From Qipengyuania marisflavi (lineage in GTDB: Bacteria; Pseudomonadota; Alphaproteobacteria; Sphingomonadales; Sphingomonadaceae), in contig NZ_VCAO01000001.1 of the NCBI RefSeq assembly GCF_005884405.1, positions 366,304 through 430,303 of the forward strand: a DNA stretch of 64,000 nucleotides, read 5' to 3'. The position numbers and the translations under genes were made by a program. The notes under the pieces were generated by a model. It was not told the DNA's origin, made no database searches, and worked only from the letters and a program-made list of their open reading frames with translations. Of this stretch, positions 18,951 to 29,868 are shown piece by piece (positions within the stretch are counted from its first letter, which is position 1; each line of letters starts with the position of its first letter).

Positions 18951-19223
18951 TCAGTCGGCGCCGGGACCGAAGAAAATCAGATCCTCCGGCACAATCCATC
19001 CGTTGATGTAATTGAGCACGAACAGTGCCGTAAAAATCGCTGCGAGCCCGGCGGCGCGGATCGCGATCAGTCCGGGACGGAAATTGGCAGGCGCACTGTC
19101 GGCCTGCCCCGGCACCTTTTCGATGCCCATTTCGTCATGCGTCCTCACTCCAAACGGCAGCAGCACAAAGGCGCACACCACCCAGACCAGCGCATAAATC
19201 GCAACGATGGAGGTCCATTGCAT
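18951..19223 (-). CDS. DUF1467 family membrane protein
   Basis: 90 residues with two transmembrane helices (about 4-24 and 55-75) and a central LPFGVRTHDEMG segment typical of DUF1467, a small family widespread in alphaproteobacteria and of unknown role. It is the last gene of the long nuo-birA-coaX-rnj run, 7 nt after the rnj stop, so probably expressed with RNase J. I see no catalytic residue pattern. Confidence 0.85.
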   Translation of the reverse strand: MQWTSIVAIYALVWVVCAFVLLPFGVRTHDEMGIEKVPGQADSAPANFRPGLIAIRAAGLAAIFTALFVLNYINGWIVPEDLIFFGPGAD

Positions 19224-19230
19224 CAGCGGA

Positions 19231-20880
19231 TCACATATTCGGCATGATCACGCGCACTTGCGGGCGCTTGCCACACCAGCGCTGGGCTGCACGGCGGGCG
19301 GCGAGGCGGGCCGCTTCGTGAATGTCTTTTGCACTCTGCCGCGCGGGGCCTTTCAGCTTGGCGATGGCGGTGCGAATGTCGGACTCCGCCTCGGCAGTGA
19401 AATCGGCCAGATCTTCGTCGAGCGGAAGGCCGAGCGTGTCGATACGCGGGTTCATCTCGCCATCCAGCGCCACGATCACCACGCCTTCGCGCATGATCCG
19501 GCGTCGCATCGCAATCGCCTCACCATCTGCGGGGACGATGATGTCGCCATCGAGCACAAGACGACCGGAGCGGACCTCGGCGATCTTGCCCGGGGCACCG
19601 GGAGCAAGCCGAACGATGTCGCCATTGCTCTGCACCACCGCATCGGGAATCCCATTGGCCAGGCCAAGCCGCCCCTGTTCCTGCATATGGCGCATCTCCC
19701 CATGCACCGGCACGAGGATTTCCGGGCGCAGCCAGTCATAGAGCGCTTCAAGCTCTGGCCGTCCCGGATGGCCCGACACATGGATCATGCTCTGACGATC
19801 GGTGACCATTTCGATCCCCCGCGTCGCCAGCTTGTTCTGGATAAGGCCGATGGCCAGTTCATTGCCGGGGATCTGGCGGCTGGAGAACAGCACCACGTCT
19901 CCGCGCACCAGCGACAGCCGGTGATTTTCATCGGCAACCCGCGCCAGTGCGGCGCGTGGTTCGCCCTGCCCGCCGGTTGCCAGGATAAGCAATTCGCCGC
20001 GCGGCAGGCCCATCGCGGTGTCGAAATCGACCGTGGCGGGGAAGTCCTGAAGATAGCCGCTCTGCTGCGCAACTTCGATAATCCGGTCAAGCGAGCGCCC
20101 GGCGACGCATACAGTCCGCCCGGTTTCACGTGCCACATCCCCCAGCGTTTGCAGCCGCGCGACGTTGCTGGCGAAAGTGGTGACCAGCACGCGCTTGCCG
20201 CGGTGTCGCTGCACTTCCTCCAGCAGGCCCTTGTGGACCGCACCTTCCGAACCACTGGCAGAGGGATTGAAGACATTGGTGCTGTCGCACACCAGCGCCA
20301 GCACGCCCTCATCGCCGATCTCGCTCAGTTCCTCTTCAGTAGCGGGCGTGCCGATGATTGGATCTTCGTCCAGCTTCCAGTCGCCAGTGTGGAAAATTCG
20401 CCCGTGCGGTGTGTCGATCAGCAGCGCGTTGCCCTCGGCAATCGAGTGGGCCAGCGGGATGTAAGTGATGTCGAAGGGACCGAGCACCAGATTGCCGTGA
20501 TCTTCCTCAATGATGTTGAGTTCGACCTTGCCGGCAAGGCCCGCCTCTTCCAGCTTGCGCCGTACCAGTTCGGCGGTGAACGGGGTGGCATACAGCGGCA
20601 CACCCAGCTCGGCAGCGAAATAGGGTACGGCGCCGATGTGGTCTTCATGGCCATGGGTCAGCACGATGCCTTCAAGCTGGTCGGCGCGTTCTTCGATGAA
20701 TTCCAGATCGGCAAAGACTAGATCGACGCCGGGATATTCATTGCCGGAAAATGTCATGCCCAGATCGACCATCAACCAGCGGCCCTGACAGCCGTACAGA
20801 TTGACGTTCATGCCGATTTCGCCTGACCCGCCCAATGCCAGAAACAGCAGCTCGTCTTCAGGGGTGAAGTTCTTTTTCAT
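19231..20880 (-). CDS. rnj: Ribonuclease J
   Basis: 549-residue metallo-beta-lactamase RNase with beta-CASP domain; 5'-3' exonuclease and endonuclease in RNA processing and decay. The zinc motif [24 protein letters not shown] near the start, [11 protein letters not shown], the beta-CASP region ([24 protein letters not shown]), and [20 protein letters not shown] are all present. It coexists in this genome with an RNase E, a combination known in alphaproteobacteria. ATG 20880 overlaps the coaX stop by 4 nt. Confidence 0.95.
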   Translation of the reverse strand: MKKNFTPEDELLFLALGGSGEIGMNVNLYGCQGRWLMVDLGMTFSGNEYPGVDLVFADLEFIEERADQLEGIVLTHGHEDHIGAVPYFAAELGVPLYATPFTAELVRRKLEEAGLAGKVELNIIEEDHGNLVLGPFDITYIPLAHSIAEGNALLIDTPHGRIFHTGDWKLDEDPIIGTPATEEELSEIGDEGVLALVCDSTNVFNPSASGSEGAVHKGLLEEVQRHRGKRVLVTTFASNVARLQTLGDVARETGRTVCVAGRSLDRIIEVAQQSGYLQDFPATVDFDTAMGLPRGELLILATGGQGEPRAALARVADENHRLSLVRGDVVLFSSRQIPGNELAIGLIQNKLATRGIEMVTDRQSMIHVSGHPGRPELEALYDWLRPEILVPVHGEMRHMQEQGRLGLANGIPDAVVQSNGDIVRLAPGAPGKIAEVRSGRLVLDGDIIVPADGEAIAMRRRIMREGVVIVALDGEMNPRIDTLGLPLDEDLADFTAEAESDIRTAIAKLKGPARQSAKDIHEAARLAARRAAQRWCGKRPQVRVIMPNM

Positions 20881-21653
20881 CGCGCGGCACGCTGGGCAAG
20901 GATGGCCAGGCCGTCGAGCGTTAGATCGCTGTCCACGGCGTCAAACAGATCGGTATATTCATCGAACAAGATTGCGAGTCCTCCAGTTGAGACGACCCGC
21001 GCAGGACGGCCGATTTCTTTGCGCATACGCCCGACCAATCCTTCGATCAGCGAGACGTAGCCCCAGAACACTCCGATAAGCATCTGGTCTTCAGTGTTAC
21101 GGCCGATCACGCTGTCCGAGCTCGGCTTTTCAATCGCGATCCGCGGCAGCATGGCGGTTTTACCGACCAGCGCGTCAAGCGACAGATTGATGCCGGGTGC
21201 GATGATACCGCCCTTATAGGCTCCGGTGAAATCCACCGCATCGAAAGTGGTCGCGGTGCCGAAATCGACCACAATCAGGTCGCCATCGTATTTTTCGTGC
21301 GCGGCGATGGTGTTGAGCACGCGGTCTGCACCCAGCGAGCTGGGCTGGTCAACATCGAGCACGATGCCCCATTCGGCCCCGGCCTGTCCCGCAATCAGCG
21401 GCTCCACCCCGAAATACTTTTGTGCCAGCACAGTCAGATTGTGGATCGCCCTTGGCACCACTGCGCCGACAATGATCTGGGTGATGTCTTCGCGCGCGAA
21501 CCCTTCCAGCTTTAACAACTGGAGCAGCCACACGGCATATTCATCGCCGGTGCGGCGCGGATCGGTGGCGATGCGCCAGCGCGCCTTGATTTCGCGGCCT
21601 TCGAACAGCGCGAAAACCACATTGGTATTTCCGACATCAGCGGCGAGCAACAT
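20877..21653 (-). CDS. coaX: Type III pantothenate kinase
   Basis: Phosphorylates pantothenate, the first step of coenzyme A synthesis. 258 residues, ASKHA fold, type III. The phosphate loop [10 protein letters not shown] at the start, [25 protein letters not shown] and [15 protein letters not shown] are family signatures. Located between birA and rnj with a 3-nt gap before it and a 4-nt overlap after it. The birA-coaX-rnj order is a familiar downstream extension of nuo operons in alphaproteobacteria. Confidence 0.95.
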   Translation of the reverse strand: MLLAADVGNTNVVFALFEGREIKARWRIATDPRRTGDEYAVWLLQLLKLEGFAREDITQIIVGAVVPRAIHNLTVLAQKYFGVEPLIAGQAGAEWGIVLDVDQPSSLGADRVLNTIAAHEKYDGDLIVVDFGTATTFDAVDFTGAYKGGIIAPGINLSLDALVGKTAMLPRIAIEKPSSDSVIGRNTEDQMLIGVFWGYVSLIEGLVGRMRKEIGRPARVVSTGGLAILFDEYTDLFDAVDSDLTLDGLAILAQRAAR

Positions 21654-21656
21654 GGC

Positions 21657-22379
21657 TCAGCTCTCCTGCTTTGCGAGCATTACATCGCCCGCGTGAATGG
21701 CACGGGTGGTGCCATCCGCCAAGCTTAGCGAAAGGGCACCATCAGCGGCGAGACCGGCAAAGGCGCCGGTCAATACAGATTCACCCGGAGGCTGGACCGT
21801 CAGCGGGGTGCCGCGCGCGTGCGCCACGCTTTCCCAGCGGCGCAGCAGCGGGTCGAGGCCGTATGCACGCCACCGCTCAACCTCGCGGCCGAACGATGCG
21901 GCCAGCGTCTGTGCGAACAGGTCGCGATCGGGCGCGGGTCCGTGATTCGCCAGCGCAGTGGTCGCCCGGTCGGGAAGCTGCGGTGCAGCGGCAAGGTTCA
22001 CGCCGATGCCGACTATGATAGCATTGCCCGCTCGCTCCAGCAGGATTCCGGCCAGCTTTGCGCCTGACAGCAGCAGATCGTTGGGCCATTTCAGTCGCAA
22101 GGCGGATGGATCGGCGAGCAGCGGGACAACGGCCTCATACAGTGCCACACCGGCCACCAGTGCCAGCGTGGCGGGTGCCGGATCGCGCGGAGTGACATGG
22201 ACGATTGTCGAGCCCATGAAATTGCCAGCGCCATCGAACCATGCGCGGCCCTGCCTGCCCTTCCCCGCCGTTTGACGATCGGCGATCAGCCAGTCGCATT
22301 CTGGCAAAGCCTCACCGCCGCGCAGTGCGGCAGCCAGATCGGCATTGGTGGAGCCGGTTTCGGCGAGCCTGCGGATCAC
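21657..22379 (-). CDS. birA: Biotin--[acetyl-CoA-carboxylase] ligase
   Basis: Attaches biotin to the carrier protein of acetyl-CoA carboxylase through biotinyl-AMP. 240 residues: only the catalytic and small C-terminal domains, with no N-terminal helix-turn-helix, so it should not act as a repressor like E. coli BirA. Motifs: TGSTNADL, the biotinyl-AMP loop GKGRQGRAWF, LRLKWPNDLLL and GIGVNLA. ATG 22379 overlaps the nuoN stop, so it is translated from the nuo transcript. Confidence 0.93.
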   Translation of the reverse strand: MIRRLAETGSTNADLAAALRGGEALPECDWLIADRQTAGKGRQGRAWFDGAGNFMGSTIVHVTPRDPAPATLALVAGVALYEAVVPLLADPSALRLKWPNDLLLSGAKLAGILLERAGNAIIVGIGVNLAAAPQLPDRATTALANHGPAPDRDLFAQTLAASFGREVERWRAYGLDPLLRRWESVAHARGTPLTVQPPGESVLTGAFAGLAADGALSLSLADGTTRAIHAGDVMLAKQES

Positions 22380-23839
22380 ATTGCGAAGGCGAAGGACGCC
22401 GCCGCACGCTCAGCAATCTCGCCCAGAGGCTTCGTCAGCAGGAAGCCAAGCGGCGAGATGATTAGCGTACAGATGCCCAGCACCGCCCAATGACCGACCG
22501 GGCTTTCCTTCTCAACCTCACGCGTGGCTTCATCGAAGAACATTACTTTGATGAATTTGAGGTAGTAGAACGCGCCGATCACACTGGCAGCGATACCGAT
22601 TGCGGCGAGTGCGATCATATCCGCCTGAACCGCCGCCTGAAATACCACGAACTTGCCCCAGAAGCCGAACAGCGGCGGGATACCGGCAAGGCTGAACATC
22701 AGCGCCAACAGGCACCATGCCAGCACCGGGCGCGTGGTCGACAGGCCGGAAATGTCGGCAAAGGTTTCAAGCGGGCGGCCCATCGGGTCACGCAGCATGA
22801 GCAGGCCGACAAAACTGCCCAGTGTCATCGCCACATAGATGGTCAGATAGATCATCAATCCGGCCACGCCTTCGGGCGTTGCCGCGGCAAGGCCGATCAG
22901 GATGAAACCCACGTTGTTGATGGACGAGTAGGCGAGCAACCGCTTCAGGTTCTGCTGTCCGATTGCGCCCAGCGCACCGACCACAATCGAAGCCAGCGCG
23001 GCAAAGATCACGATCTGTTGCCAACTGGCGGACTGACCAGCGAAGGGATCCATCGCCACCCGCACCAACATGCTCATCGCCGCAACCTTGGGTGCGCTGG
23101 CAAAGAAGGCGGTTGCCGGGGTCGGCGCGCCTTCATAGACGTCGGGCGTCCACATGTGGAACGGCACTGCGGACACCTTGAAGGCCAGTCCGGCCAGCAT
23201 GAAGACCACGCCAAACAGCGCGCCCATCGGGAATTGGCCCGCAAAGGCTGCGCGAATGCCTTCGTAACTGGTAGTGCCGGCAAAGCCGTAAACCAGGCTC
23301 ATACCGTAAAGCAGGATCCCACTGGCAAGGGCGCCAAGCACGAAGTATTTCAGGCCAGCCTCTGACGAGCGGATGTCCTGCTTCAGGAAACTGGCCAGGA
23401 CATAGGATGACAGGCTCGACATCTCGAGGCCGATATACAGCGTCATCAAATCCGTGGCCGAAACCATCATCCCCATGCCCACCGCATTGAACAGCATCAG
23501 CACGGGATATTCGGGACGATAGGCGGCCTGCTGCGCGAAATAGCGCGGGGTCACGATCAGGCAGGCGATGCTGGCGAGATAGATCAGGATCTTGGCGTAA
23601 CTGCCAAAGGCATCGGCACGGTAAAGCCCGCCGAACGCGTCTCCGGCGGCCTCGTTACCAGCCATACCGAGCAAGTTCACGCTGAAGGCAACCGCACCGA
23701 ACAGGGCCGCTACGGTCAGAATGGTGATCAGCCGCGCTGACCGCTGGCCGCCCCATGCCGCAGCGAGGAGCAGCACCAGTCCGGTCAACGACAGGCCGAT
23801 TTCAGCGCCGGTAAGATATAGCGAGGTGGCGTAGGACAT
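22376..23839 (-). CDS. nuoN: NADH-quinone oxidoreductase subunit N
   Basis: Antiporter-like proton-pumping membrane subunit of respiratory complex I. 487 residues, about 14 transmembrane helices. The conserved MWTPDVYEGAPTPATAFF, LKRLLAYSSINNVGFILIGL and AGIPPLFGFWGK segments mark the proton-translocation half-channels. ATG 23839 overlaps the nuoM stop by 1 nt (TGATG). Followed without a gap by birA. Confidence 0.95.
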   Translation of the reverse strand: MSYATSLYLTGAEIGLSLTGLVLLLAAAWGGQRSARLITILTVAALFGAVAFSVNLLGMAGNEAAGDAFGGLYRADAFGSYAKILIYLASIACLIVTPRYFAQQAAYRPEYPVLMLFNAVGMGMMVSATDLMTLYIGLEMSSLSSYVLASFLKQDIRSSEAGLKYFVLGALASGILLYGMSLVYGFAGTTSYEGIRAAFAGQFPMGALFGVVFMLAGLAFKVSAVPFHMWTPDVYEGAPTPATAFFASAPKVAAMSMLVRVAMDPFAGQSASWQQIVIFAALASIVVGALGAIGQQNLKRLLAYSSINNVGFILIGLAAATPEGVAGLMIYLTIYVAMTLGSFVGLLMLRDPMGRPLETFADISGLSTTRPVLAWCLLALMFSLAGIPPLFGFWGKFVVFQAAVQADMIALAAIGIAASVIGAFYYLKFIKVMFFDEATREVEKESPVGHWAVLGICTLIISPLGFLLTKPLGEIAERAAASFAFAM

Positions 23840-25383
23840 CAGTGCGCCCCCTCTTCACTGTGTTCGGGTGCGATGTAATTCGCCTCTTGCGCCTTGGGCT
23901 CACCCAGCTTGAGGTGCGCATCACCAGCAGACGCGGCGCGGGCAAGCCTGGCGTCCAGCGCGGCAATGTCCGCGCGCATCGGTGCCAGAAAGCTTTCAGG
24001 ATAAACACCCATCCACAGCACCGCCGCAGCGATCGGGGCGAGCATGAACCATTCGCGCGCGTTAAGGTCCGTCATCCGCGCAGCATCGTCATTGACCTGC
24101 GTGCCGAAAACCACGCGGCGATAGAGATAAAGCATATAGGCAGCGCCCAGAATGATGCCGGTGGTGCACACCAGCGTGACAGTGGTAGAAACCTCGTAAA
24201 TGCCTGCCAGCGACAGGAACTCGCCGACAAACCCGCTGGTGCCGGGCAGACCGATACTGGCCATCGTGAACAGCAGGAAGAACAGCGCATATTTCGGCAT
24301 ATTGATCGCCAGCCCGCCGTAACGGTGGATCTCACGCGTGTGCAAACGGTCATAAATCACGCCGACACACAGGAACAGCGCGGCGGACACCAGACCGTGG
24401 CTGAGCATGACGACCATTGCGCCTTCCAGCCCCTGCACATTGAAGGCAAACAGGCCCACCGTCACAATCGCCATATGCGCGACCGATGAATAGGCGATCA
24501 GTTTCTTCATATCTTCCTGCACCAGCGCGACCAGACTGGTGTAGATCACCGCCACCATCGACAGGCCGAACACCAGCCAGGCGAATTGCGCGGACGCTTC
24601 TGGGAACATCGGCAGGCTGAACCGGATGAAGCCATAACCACCCAGCTTCAGCAACACGCCCGCAAGGATGACCGAGCCTGCGGTTGGTGCCTGAACGTGC
24701 GCGTCGGGCAGCCAGGTGTGCACCGGCCACATCGGCATCTTCACAGCGAAACTGGCGAAGAAAGCCAGCCATAGCCATGTCTGCGCCCCCGGTGCGAAGT
24801 CATATTGCATCAGCGTGGGAATATCGGTGGTGCCCGCTTCGTTCACCATCCACAGCATCGCGATCAGCATCAGCACCGAGCCGAGCAGCGTGTAGAGGAA
24901 AAATTTGTAGCTGGCGTAAATCCGTTTATCGCCGCCCCACACGCCGATGATCAGATACATCGGGATCAGTCCGGCTTCGAAGAAGATGTAGAACAGGAAC
25001 ATATCCTGCGCGGCGAACACGCCCAGCATCAGCACTTCCATCAGCAGGAATGCGCTCATATATTCGCCGACGCGCTTGGTGATGGAATCCCAGCTGGCCA
25101 GAATGCAGATCGGCATCAGGAATACCGACAGCATTATCAGCATCAACGCGATCCCGTCGATGCCCAGCGCATAGCTGAAGCCAGCGAAAACCTCGGCCCG
25201 TTCCACAAACTGCCACTGCGTGCCGCCGACATCGTAATTGACCCACAGCATCACGCCGAGCGCCAGATTGAACAGCGTTGCAAACAGCGCGACCATCCGG
25301 GCACTGCCCGCATTCAGGAACAGGCAGGCAATCGCACCGACCAGCGGCACCGCGAGCATGAGCGAGAGGATGGGAAACTCCAT
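23839..25383 (-). CDS. nuoM: NADH-quinone oxidoreductase subunit M
   Basis: Second antiporter-like membrane subunit of complex I. 514 residues. Conserved features include FFEAGLIPMYLIIG, MWPVHTWLPDAHVQAPTAGS and KKLIAYSSVAHM, with the lysine and histidine residues thought to carry protons. Overlaps both nuoL and nuoN by 1 nt, indicating translational coupling of the distal antiporter module. Confidence 0.95.
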   Translation of the reverse strand: MEFPILSLMLAVPLVGAIACLFLNAGSARMVALFATLFNLALGVMLWVNYDVGGTQWQFVERAEVFAGFSYALGIDGIALMLIMLSVFLMPICILASWDSITKRVGEYMSAFLLMEVLMLGVFAAQDMFLFYIFFEAGLIPMYLIIGVWGGDKRIYASYKFFLYTLLGSVLMLIAMLWMVNEAGTTDIPTLMQYDFAPGAQTWLWLAFFASFAVKMPMWPVHTWLPDAHVQAPTAGSVILAGVLLKLGGYGFIRFSLPMFPEASAQFAWLVFGLSMVAVIYTSLVALVQEDMKKLIAYSSVAHMAIVTVGLFAFNVQGLEGAMVVMLSHGLVSAALFLCVGVIYDRLHTREIHRYGGLAINMPKYALFFLLFTMASIGLPGTSGFVGEFLSLAGIYEVSTTVTLVCTTGIILGAAYMLYLYRRVVFGTQVNDDAARMTDLNAREWFMLAPIAAAVLWMGVYPESFLAPMRADIAALDARLARAASAGDAHLKLGEPKAQEANYIAPEHSEEGAH

Positions 25384-27374
25384 CAGAACAATACCCAGGT
25401 GATCGCCGCGACAAGTCCGAGGAGCATCACCAGCGCATAGCTATTAAGATAACCGGACTGGAACCGGCGCGCGCCGACAGAGCCTTTTTCAACGACCCAC
25501 GCGACACCGTTTGGCCCGAAGCGGTCGATAATGCCGACATCGCCCAGCTTCCAGAACTGGCGACCCAGCCAGAACGCCGGCTTGACGAAAATGACATTGT
25601 AGAGCTCGTCAAAATACCACTTGTTGTAAAACAGGCGGTACACCGGGCCGAGCTGTTCGGCAGCCTTGGCCGGGATGGAAGTGTCCTTGATGTATGCCCA
25701 CCATGCGGTGATCAGGCCAAGCAACATCACCACAGTCGCGGTCAGCTTCACCCACAGCGGCACAGCATGAATCTGATGCATCAGCGCTTCGTTGTAGAAA
25801 ATCGAACCCTGCCAGAAACCAGCATCGTCCAGAAATGCGTGGCTGAAAAACCAGCCAGCGAAGATCGCGCCAAGGCTCAGCACACCCAGCGGGACAAGCA
25901 TTGTCAGTGGGCTTTCATGCGGGTGATAGCCGCCGGTGGTATCCGCCCCAGCCTCTTCAGGCGTTTTGTGAACGCTGTGCTGGATATGCTCGCTCTCAAT
26001 CCAGCGCGGTTTGCCCCAGAAGGTCAGGAACATCAGGCGCCAGCTGTAGAAGCTGGTCAGCAGTGCGGCGAAAGCGCCCATCCAGAAGGCGAAATTGCCC
26101 ATCTCGGTCCCACGACCGAAGGCCGCCTCAAGAATGGCGTCCTTGGAATGGAACCCGGCAAAGCCAGCATGGAGCCAGTAAATACCGACACCGGTGATCG
26201 CCAGCGTGCCGGCCATCATCGCCCAGAAGGTGAACGGGATCTGCTTACGCAGGCCGCCGTAATACCGCATGTCCTGCTCGTGATGCATGGCATGGATGAC
26301 CGAGCCTGCACCAAGGAACAGCAGCGCCTTGAAGAAAGCGTGGGTGAACAGGTGGAACATCGCCGCGCCATAAGCGCCCACGCCAGCGGCAAAGAACATA
26401 TAGCCCAGCTGCGAACAGGTCGAATAGGCGATGACGCGCTTGATATCCCACTGCGTGGTTCCGACAGTAGCGGCGAAAATACAGGTCGCCGCGCCGATGA
26501 AGGTCACCACGCCCAGTGCAATCGGAGCGGTTTCGAACATGGGCGACAGGCGGCACACCATGAACACGCCCGCGGTCACCATCGTGGCGGCGTGGATCAG
26601 GGCAGAGACCGGCGTCGGCCCCTCCATCGCGTCAGGCAGCCAGGTGTGCAGGCCCAGCTGCGCCGACTTACCCATCGCGCCGATAAACAGCAGGATGCAC
26701 AGCACATCCATCGTGTGCATCCGCAAGCCGAGGAAGCCGATGGTCGCTCCGCTCATGGCAGGTGCAGCGGCCAGGATTTCGGGGATCGATACCGTTCCGA
26801 ACACCAGAAAAGTGCCGAAGATACCCAGCATAAAGCCCAGATCGCCCACGCGGTTGACGACAAACGCCTTGATCGCTGCCGCATTGGCGCTGGGTTTGCG
26901 GAACCAGAAACCGATCAGCAGATAGGACGCCAGCCCGACCCCTTCCCAGCCAAAGAACATCTGGACAAGGTTATCGGCGGTCACCAGCATCAGCATGGCG
27001 AAGGTAAATAGCGAAAGGTAGGCGAAGAACCGCGGTTGGTCCGGGTCTTCGTCCATATAGCCCCAGCTATAGAGGTGGACGAGCGCGGAAACTGTGGTGA
27101 TCACCACCAGCATCACCGCTGTCAGAGTATCGACCCGTAGCGCCCAATCGAACGCCAGATCGCCCGAACGGACCCATTGCAGCACCGGCACCACCGTCGC
27201 AGTCAAATCGCCCGCGACGAAGCCGAGGAAGATCGGCCAGCTCAGCGCGCAACTGATAAACAGCGCCGCCGTGGTCACCGCCTTGGCAAACACGCTGGGC
27301 GCGGCCTTGTTGGTCAGCCCGGCAATGAGCGCGGCCAGCAGCGGGAAAAAGACGATGATGAGGATCGAGTTCAC
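25383..27374 (-). CDS. nuoL: NADH-quinone oxidoreductase subunit L
   Basis: Distal antiporter-like subunit of complex I. 663 residues. Core motifs: [55 protein letters not shown], followed by the long C-terminal lateral helix that runs along the membrane arm. Length is normal. It starts 6 nt after the nuoK stop. Confidence 0.96.
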   Translation of the reverse strand: MNSILIIVFFPLLAALIAGLTNKAAPSVFAKAVTTAALFISCALSWPIFLGFVAGDLTATVVPVLQWVRSGDLAFDWALRVDTLTAVMLVVITTVSALVHLYSWGYMDEDPDQPRFFAYLSLFTFAMLMLVTADNLVQMFFGWEGVGLASYLLIGFWFRKPSANAAAIKAFVVNRVGDLGFMLGIFGTFLVFGTVSIPEILAAAPAMSGATIGFLGLRMHTMDVLCILLFIGAMGKSAQLGLHTWLPDAMEGPTPVSALIHAATMVTAGVFMVCRLSPMFETAPIALGVVTFIGAATCIFAATVGTTQWDIKRVIAYSTCSQLGYMFFAAGVGAYGAAMFHLFTHAFFKALLFLGAGSVIHAMHHEQDMRYYGGLRKQIPFTFWAMMAGTLAITGVGIYWLHAGFAGFHSKDAILEAAFGRGTEMGNFAFWMGAFAALLTSFYSWRLMFLTFWGKPRWIESEHIQHSVHKTPEEAGADTTGGYHPHESPLTMLVPLGVLSLGAIFAGWFFSHAFLDDAGFWQGSIFYNEALMHQIHAVPLWVKLTATVVMLLGLITAWWAYIKDTSIPAKAAEQLGPVYRLFYNKWYFDELYNVIFVKPAFWLGRQFWKLGDVGIIDRFGPNGVAWVVEKGSVGARRFQSGYLNSYALVMLLGLVAAITWVLF

Positions 27375-27380
27375 CGGTGC

Positions 27381-27686
27381 TTATCCCTTCAGCCGGTCGA
27401 CATCGTCGACCGCGATGGTCCCGCGACCACGGAAATAGATTACGAGGATCGCCAGACCGACGGCGGCTTCACCAGCGGCCACGGTCAATACGAACATCGC
27501 GAACACCTGACCCGTCAGATCGCCCAGAAAGGCGCTGAACGCGACCAGATTGATATTCACGCCGAGCAGGATCAACTCGATCGCCATCAGCGTGACAATC
27601 ACGTTCTTGCGGTTGAGGAAAATGCCCAGCACACCCAGCACGAACAGGATCGCGCTGACGACGAGATAGTGTTCGATCCCGATCAT
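27381..27686 (-). CDS. nuoK: NADH-quinone oxidoreductase subunit K
   Basis: 101 residues, three transmembrane helices, mrpC/MnhC-like. Carries the conserved acidic residues within helices 2 and 3 ([13 protein letters not shown] and [12 protein letters not shown]) needed for proton pumping. ATG 27686 overlaps the nuoJ stop by 4 nt. Confidence 0.96.
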   Translation of the reverse strand: MIGIEHYLVVSAILFVLGVLGIFLNRKNVIVTLMAIELILLGVNINLVAFSAFLGDLTGQVFAMFVLTVAAGEAAVGLAILVIYFRGRGTIAVDDVDRLKG

Positions 27687-28306
27687 AGCTCGATCCCCTC
27701 GCCAACAGCGGGCTGTGTCATCACAGTCGCATCTTCGGGACGGCGGCGCACCTGCTTGCCGATATCCTGATGTCCGCGCGCGCCATCGGGGCGCTGGCGA
27801 TGGGTCAGGACAATCGCCCCCACCATCGCCACCAGCAGAATCAGGCCGGCCGCTTCGAACAGGAACAGATAATCACGGTACAGCACCGCACCGATATTCT
27901 CGACATTGCTGCGGCCCATGATCGGCGCCGCTGTGCCCGATGCCGAGCCAAGCTCCATCACCCCGACCTGATATGCACCAATGCCCAGCACCAGCTCGGC
28001 CAGCAGCACCAGCGCAATCGCGATCCCGAGCGGGAAGTTCTTTACAAAGCCGGTGCGCAATTCGGCAAAATCGATGTTGAGCATCATCACCACGAACAGG
28101 AACAGCACCGCGACCGCGCCGACGTAAACGATCACCAGCAGCGCAGCGATAAACTCTGCCCCCACCAGCACCATCAGCCCCGCCGCATTAAAAAAAGCAA
28201 GGATCAGCCACAGCACCGAATGCACCGGATTGCGCGCCGTGATCACCAGCACCGCGGACAGCACCGTCAGGGCGGCGAACAGATAGAAGGCGAAGACCTG
28301 GATCAT
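27683..28306 (-). CDS. nuoJ: NADH-quinone oxidoreductase subunit J
   Basis: 207 residues, five transmembrane helices, the membrane subunit whose third helix changes form during turnover ([18 protein letters not shown]). The C-terminal ~40 residues are polar. Lies 15 nt after nuoI and overlaps nuoK. Confidence 0.95.
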   Translation of the reverse strand: MIQVFAFYLFAALTVLSAVLVITARNPVHSVLWLILAFFNAAGLMVLVGAEFIAALLVIVYVGAVAVLFLFVVMMLNIDFAELRTGFVKNFPLGIAIALVLLAELVLGIGAYQVGVMELGSASGTAAPIMGRSNVENIGAVLYRDYLFLFEAAGLILLVAMVGAIVLTHRQRPDGARGHQDIGKQVRRRPEDATVMTQPAVGEGIEL

Positions 28307-28321
28307 TGGTTGGCGCGGCCC

Positions 28322-28810
28322 CTAGCGATACGGCGCATCGGCTTCAAGGTTCGCGGCGATTGCCCGCTCCCACTTGTCCCCGTTGGCCAGCAGTTTCGCC
28401 TTGTCATACAGCAGTTCTTCGCGCGTTTCGGTCGCGTATTCAAAGTTCGGCCCTTCGACCACGGCATCCACCGGACAGGCTTCCTGACAGAACCCGCAAT
28501 AGATGCACTTGGTCATGTCAATGTCATAGCGCGTGGTGCGGCGGCTGCCGTCGTCACGCGGCTCGCTCTCGATCGTGATCGCCTGCGCGGGACACACCGC
28601 CTCGCACAGCTTGCACGCGATGCAGCGTTCCTCGCCATTGGGATAACGGCGCAGCGCATGCTCGCCGCGAAAGCGCGGGGACAGCGGGTTTTTCTCAAAC
28701 GGATAGTTGAGCGTCACCTTGGGCTTGAAGAAATACTTCAGCGTCAGCGCGTGCGCCTTCACGAACTCCCACAGGGTGAACGATTTTATGAGGTGTGCGA
28801 CCGAAGTCAT
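28322..28810 (-). CDS. nuoI: NADH-quinone oxidoreductase subunit I (2x[4Fe-4S])
   Basis: 162-residue ferredoxin-like subunit that carries clusters N6a and N6b. Two complete motifs, [16 protein letters not shown] and [16 protein letters not shown], supply eight cysteines. N-terminal amphipathic part anchors it on the membrane arm. Start at ATG 28810 ([16 protein letters not shown]) overlaps the nuoH stop by 4 nt. Confidence 0.96.
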   Translation of the reverse strand: MTSVAHLIKSFTLWEFVKAHALTLKYFFKPKVTLNYPFEKNPLSPRFRGEHALRRYPNGEERCIACKLCEAVCPAQAITIESEPRDDGSRRTTRYDIDMTKCIYCGFCQEACPVDAVVEGPNFEYATETREELLYDKAKLLANGDKWERAIAANLEADAPYR

Positions 28811-29868
28811 GCGGCAGCTCCATAGTGGCCGGTCGCCATCAGATACCCGCTGATCACAACTACAAATCCCAGACTAATCGGCAGGAACACCTTCCAGCCA
28901 AGGCGCATCAGCTGGTCATAGCGATAGCGCGGTACGGTCGCCATCACCCAGCTGAACATGAAGAAGAAGAAGAACGTCTTGAGCAACAGCCAGACGATGC
29001 CGGGAATGTCGAACCACGGGATCAGATCGATGTTCAGCGGCGGCAACCATCCACCGAAGAACAGGATGGCATTGAGCACGCACATCAGAAGGATATTGGC
29101 GTATTCACCCAGCCAGAACAGCGCGAAGCTCATCGAGCTGTATTCGGTCTGATAACCCGCGACCAGTTCGCTCTCGGCCTCAGTCAGATCGAAGGGCACG
29201 CGCTGCGTTTCGGCCAGGCTGGAAATGAAGAACATCACCCACATCGGGAACAGCAGCGGGTGGATCACATAGGCGTTGATCAGGCCAAAGCCGAAGCCTT
29301 CCTGAGCGCGGACGATATCGTTGAGGTTATACGTCCCGGCAAACAGCACGACGCAGATCAGGATGAAGCCGATCGCAACCTCGTAACTGATCATCTGCGC
29401 GGCGGCGCGCATGGCGGAAAAGAACGGGTATTTCGAATTCGAAGCCCAGCCCGCCATCACGATGCCGTAAACCGACAGGCTGCTGATCGCGAGGATGTAG
29501 AGCAGGCCGACATTGATATCGGCCAGCACGGCGGTCGAGCTGAACGGCACCACCGCCCACGCTGCCAATGCCACGGTAAAGGTGACAATCGGCGCCAGGA
29601 TGAAGATGCCCTTGTTCGCCGCGCTGGGGATGATGGTTTCCTGAAGGAACACCTTGAGCCCGTCAGCAAAGCTTTGCAGCAGGCCAAACGGGCCGACCAC
29701 ATTGGGACCGCGCCGCAGATTGATCGCCGCCCACACCTTGCGGTCGACATAAATGATCATCGCCACCGCCAGCATCAGCGGCAGCGCAATCAGCAGAATG
29801 CCGCTGATGGTGGCCAGACCCCACGCCCATTCATAGGACATGCCCCAGGATTGAAACGTCTCGGTCAT
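28807..29868 (-). CDS. nuoH: NADH-quinone oxidoreductase subunit H
   Basis: 353-residue membrane subunit forming much of the quinone chamber, homologous to mitochondrial ND1. Hallmarks: [20 protein letters not shown], the loop with [18 protein letters not shown] that faces the quinone site, and about eight transmembrane helices. ATG 29868 overlaps the nuoG stop. Confidence 0.96.
   Translation of the reverse strand: MTETFQSWGMSYEWAWGLATISGILLIALPLMLAVAMIIYVDRKVWAAINLRRGPNVVGPFGLLQSFADGLKVFLQETIIPSAANKGIFILAPIVTFTVALAAWAVVPFSSTAVLADINVGLLYILAISSLSVYGIVMAGWASNSKYPFFSAMRAAAQMISYEVAIGFILICVVLFAGTYNLNDIVRAQEGFGFGLINAYVIHPLLFPMWVMFFISSLAETQRVPFDLTEAESELVAGYQTEYSSMSFALFWLGEYANILLMCVLNAILFFGGWLPPLNIDLIPWFDIPGIVWLLLKTFFFFFMFSWVMATVPRYRYDQLMRLGWKVFLPISLGFVVVISGYLMATGHYGAAA

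Noticed and set aside
19207..20721. A 504-codon open frame opposite rnj
   Set aside because: Shadow of rnj; His/Gln/Arg-rich composition with no domain.
25767..27011. A 414-codon open frame opposite nuoL
   Set aside because: Shadow frame with atypical composition; the nuoL product is unambiguous.
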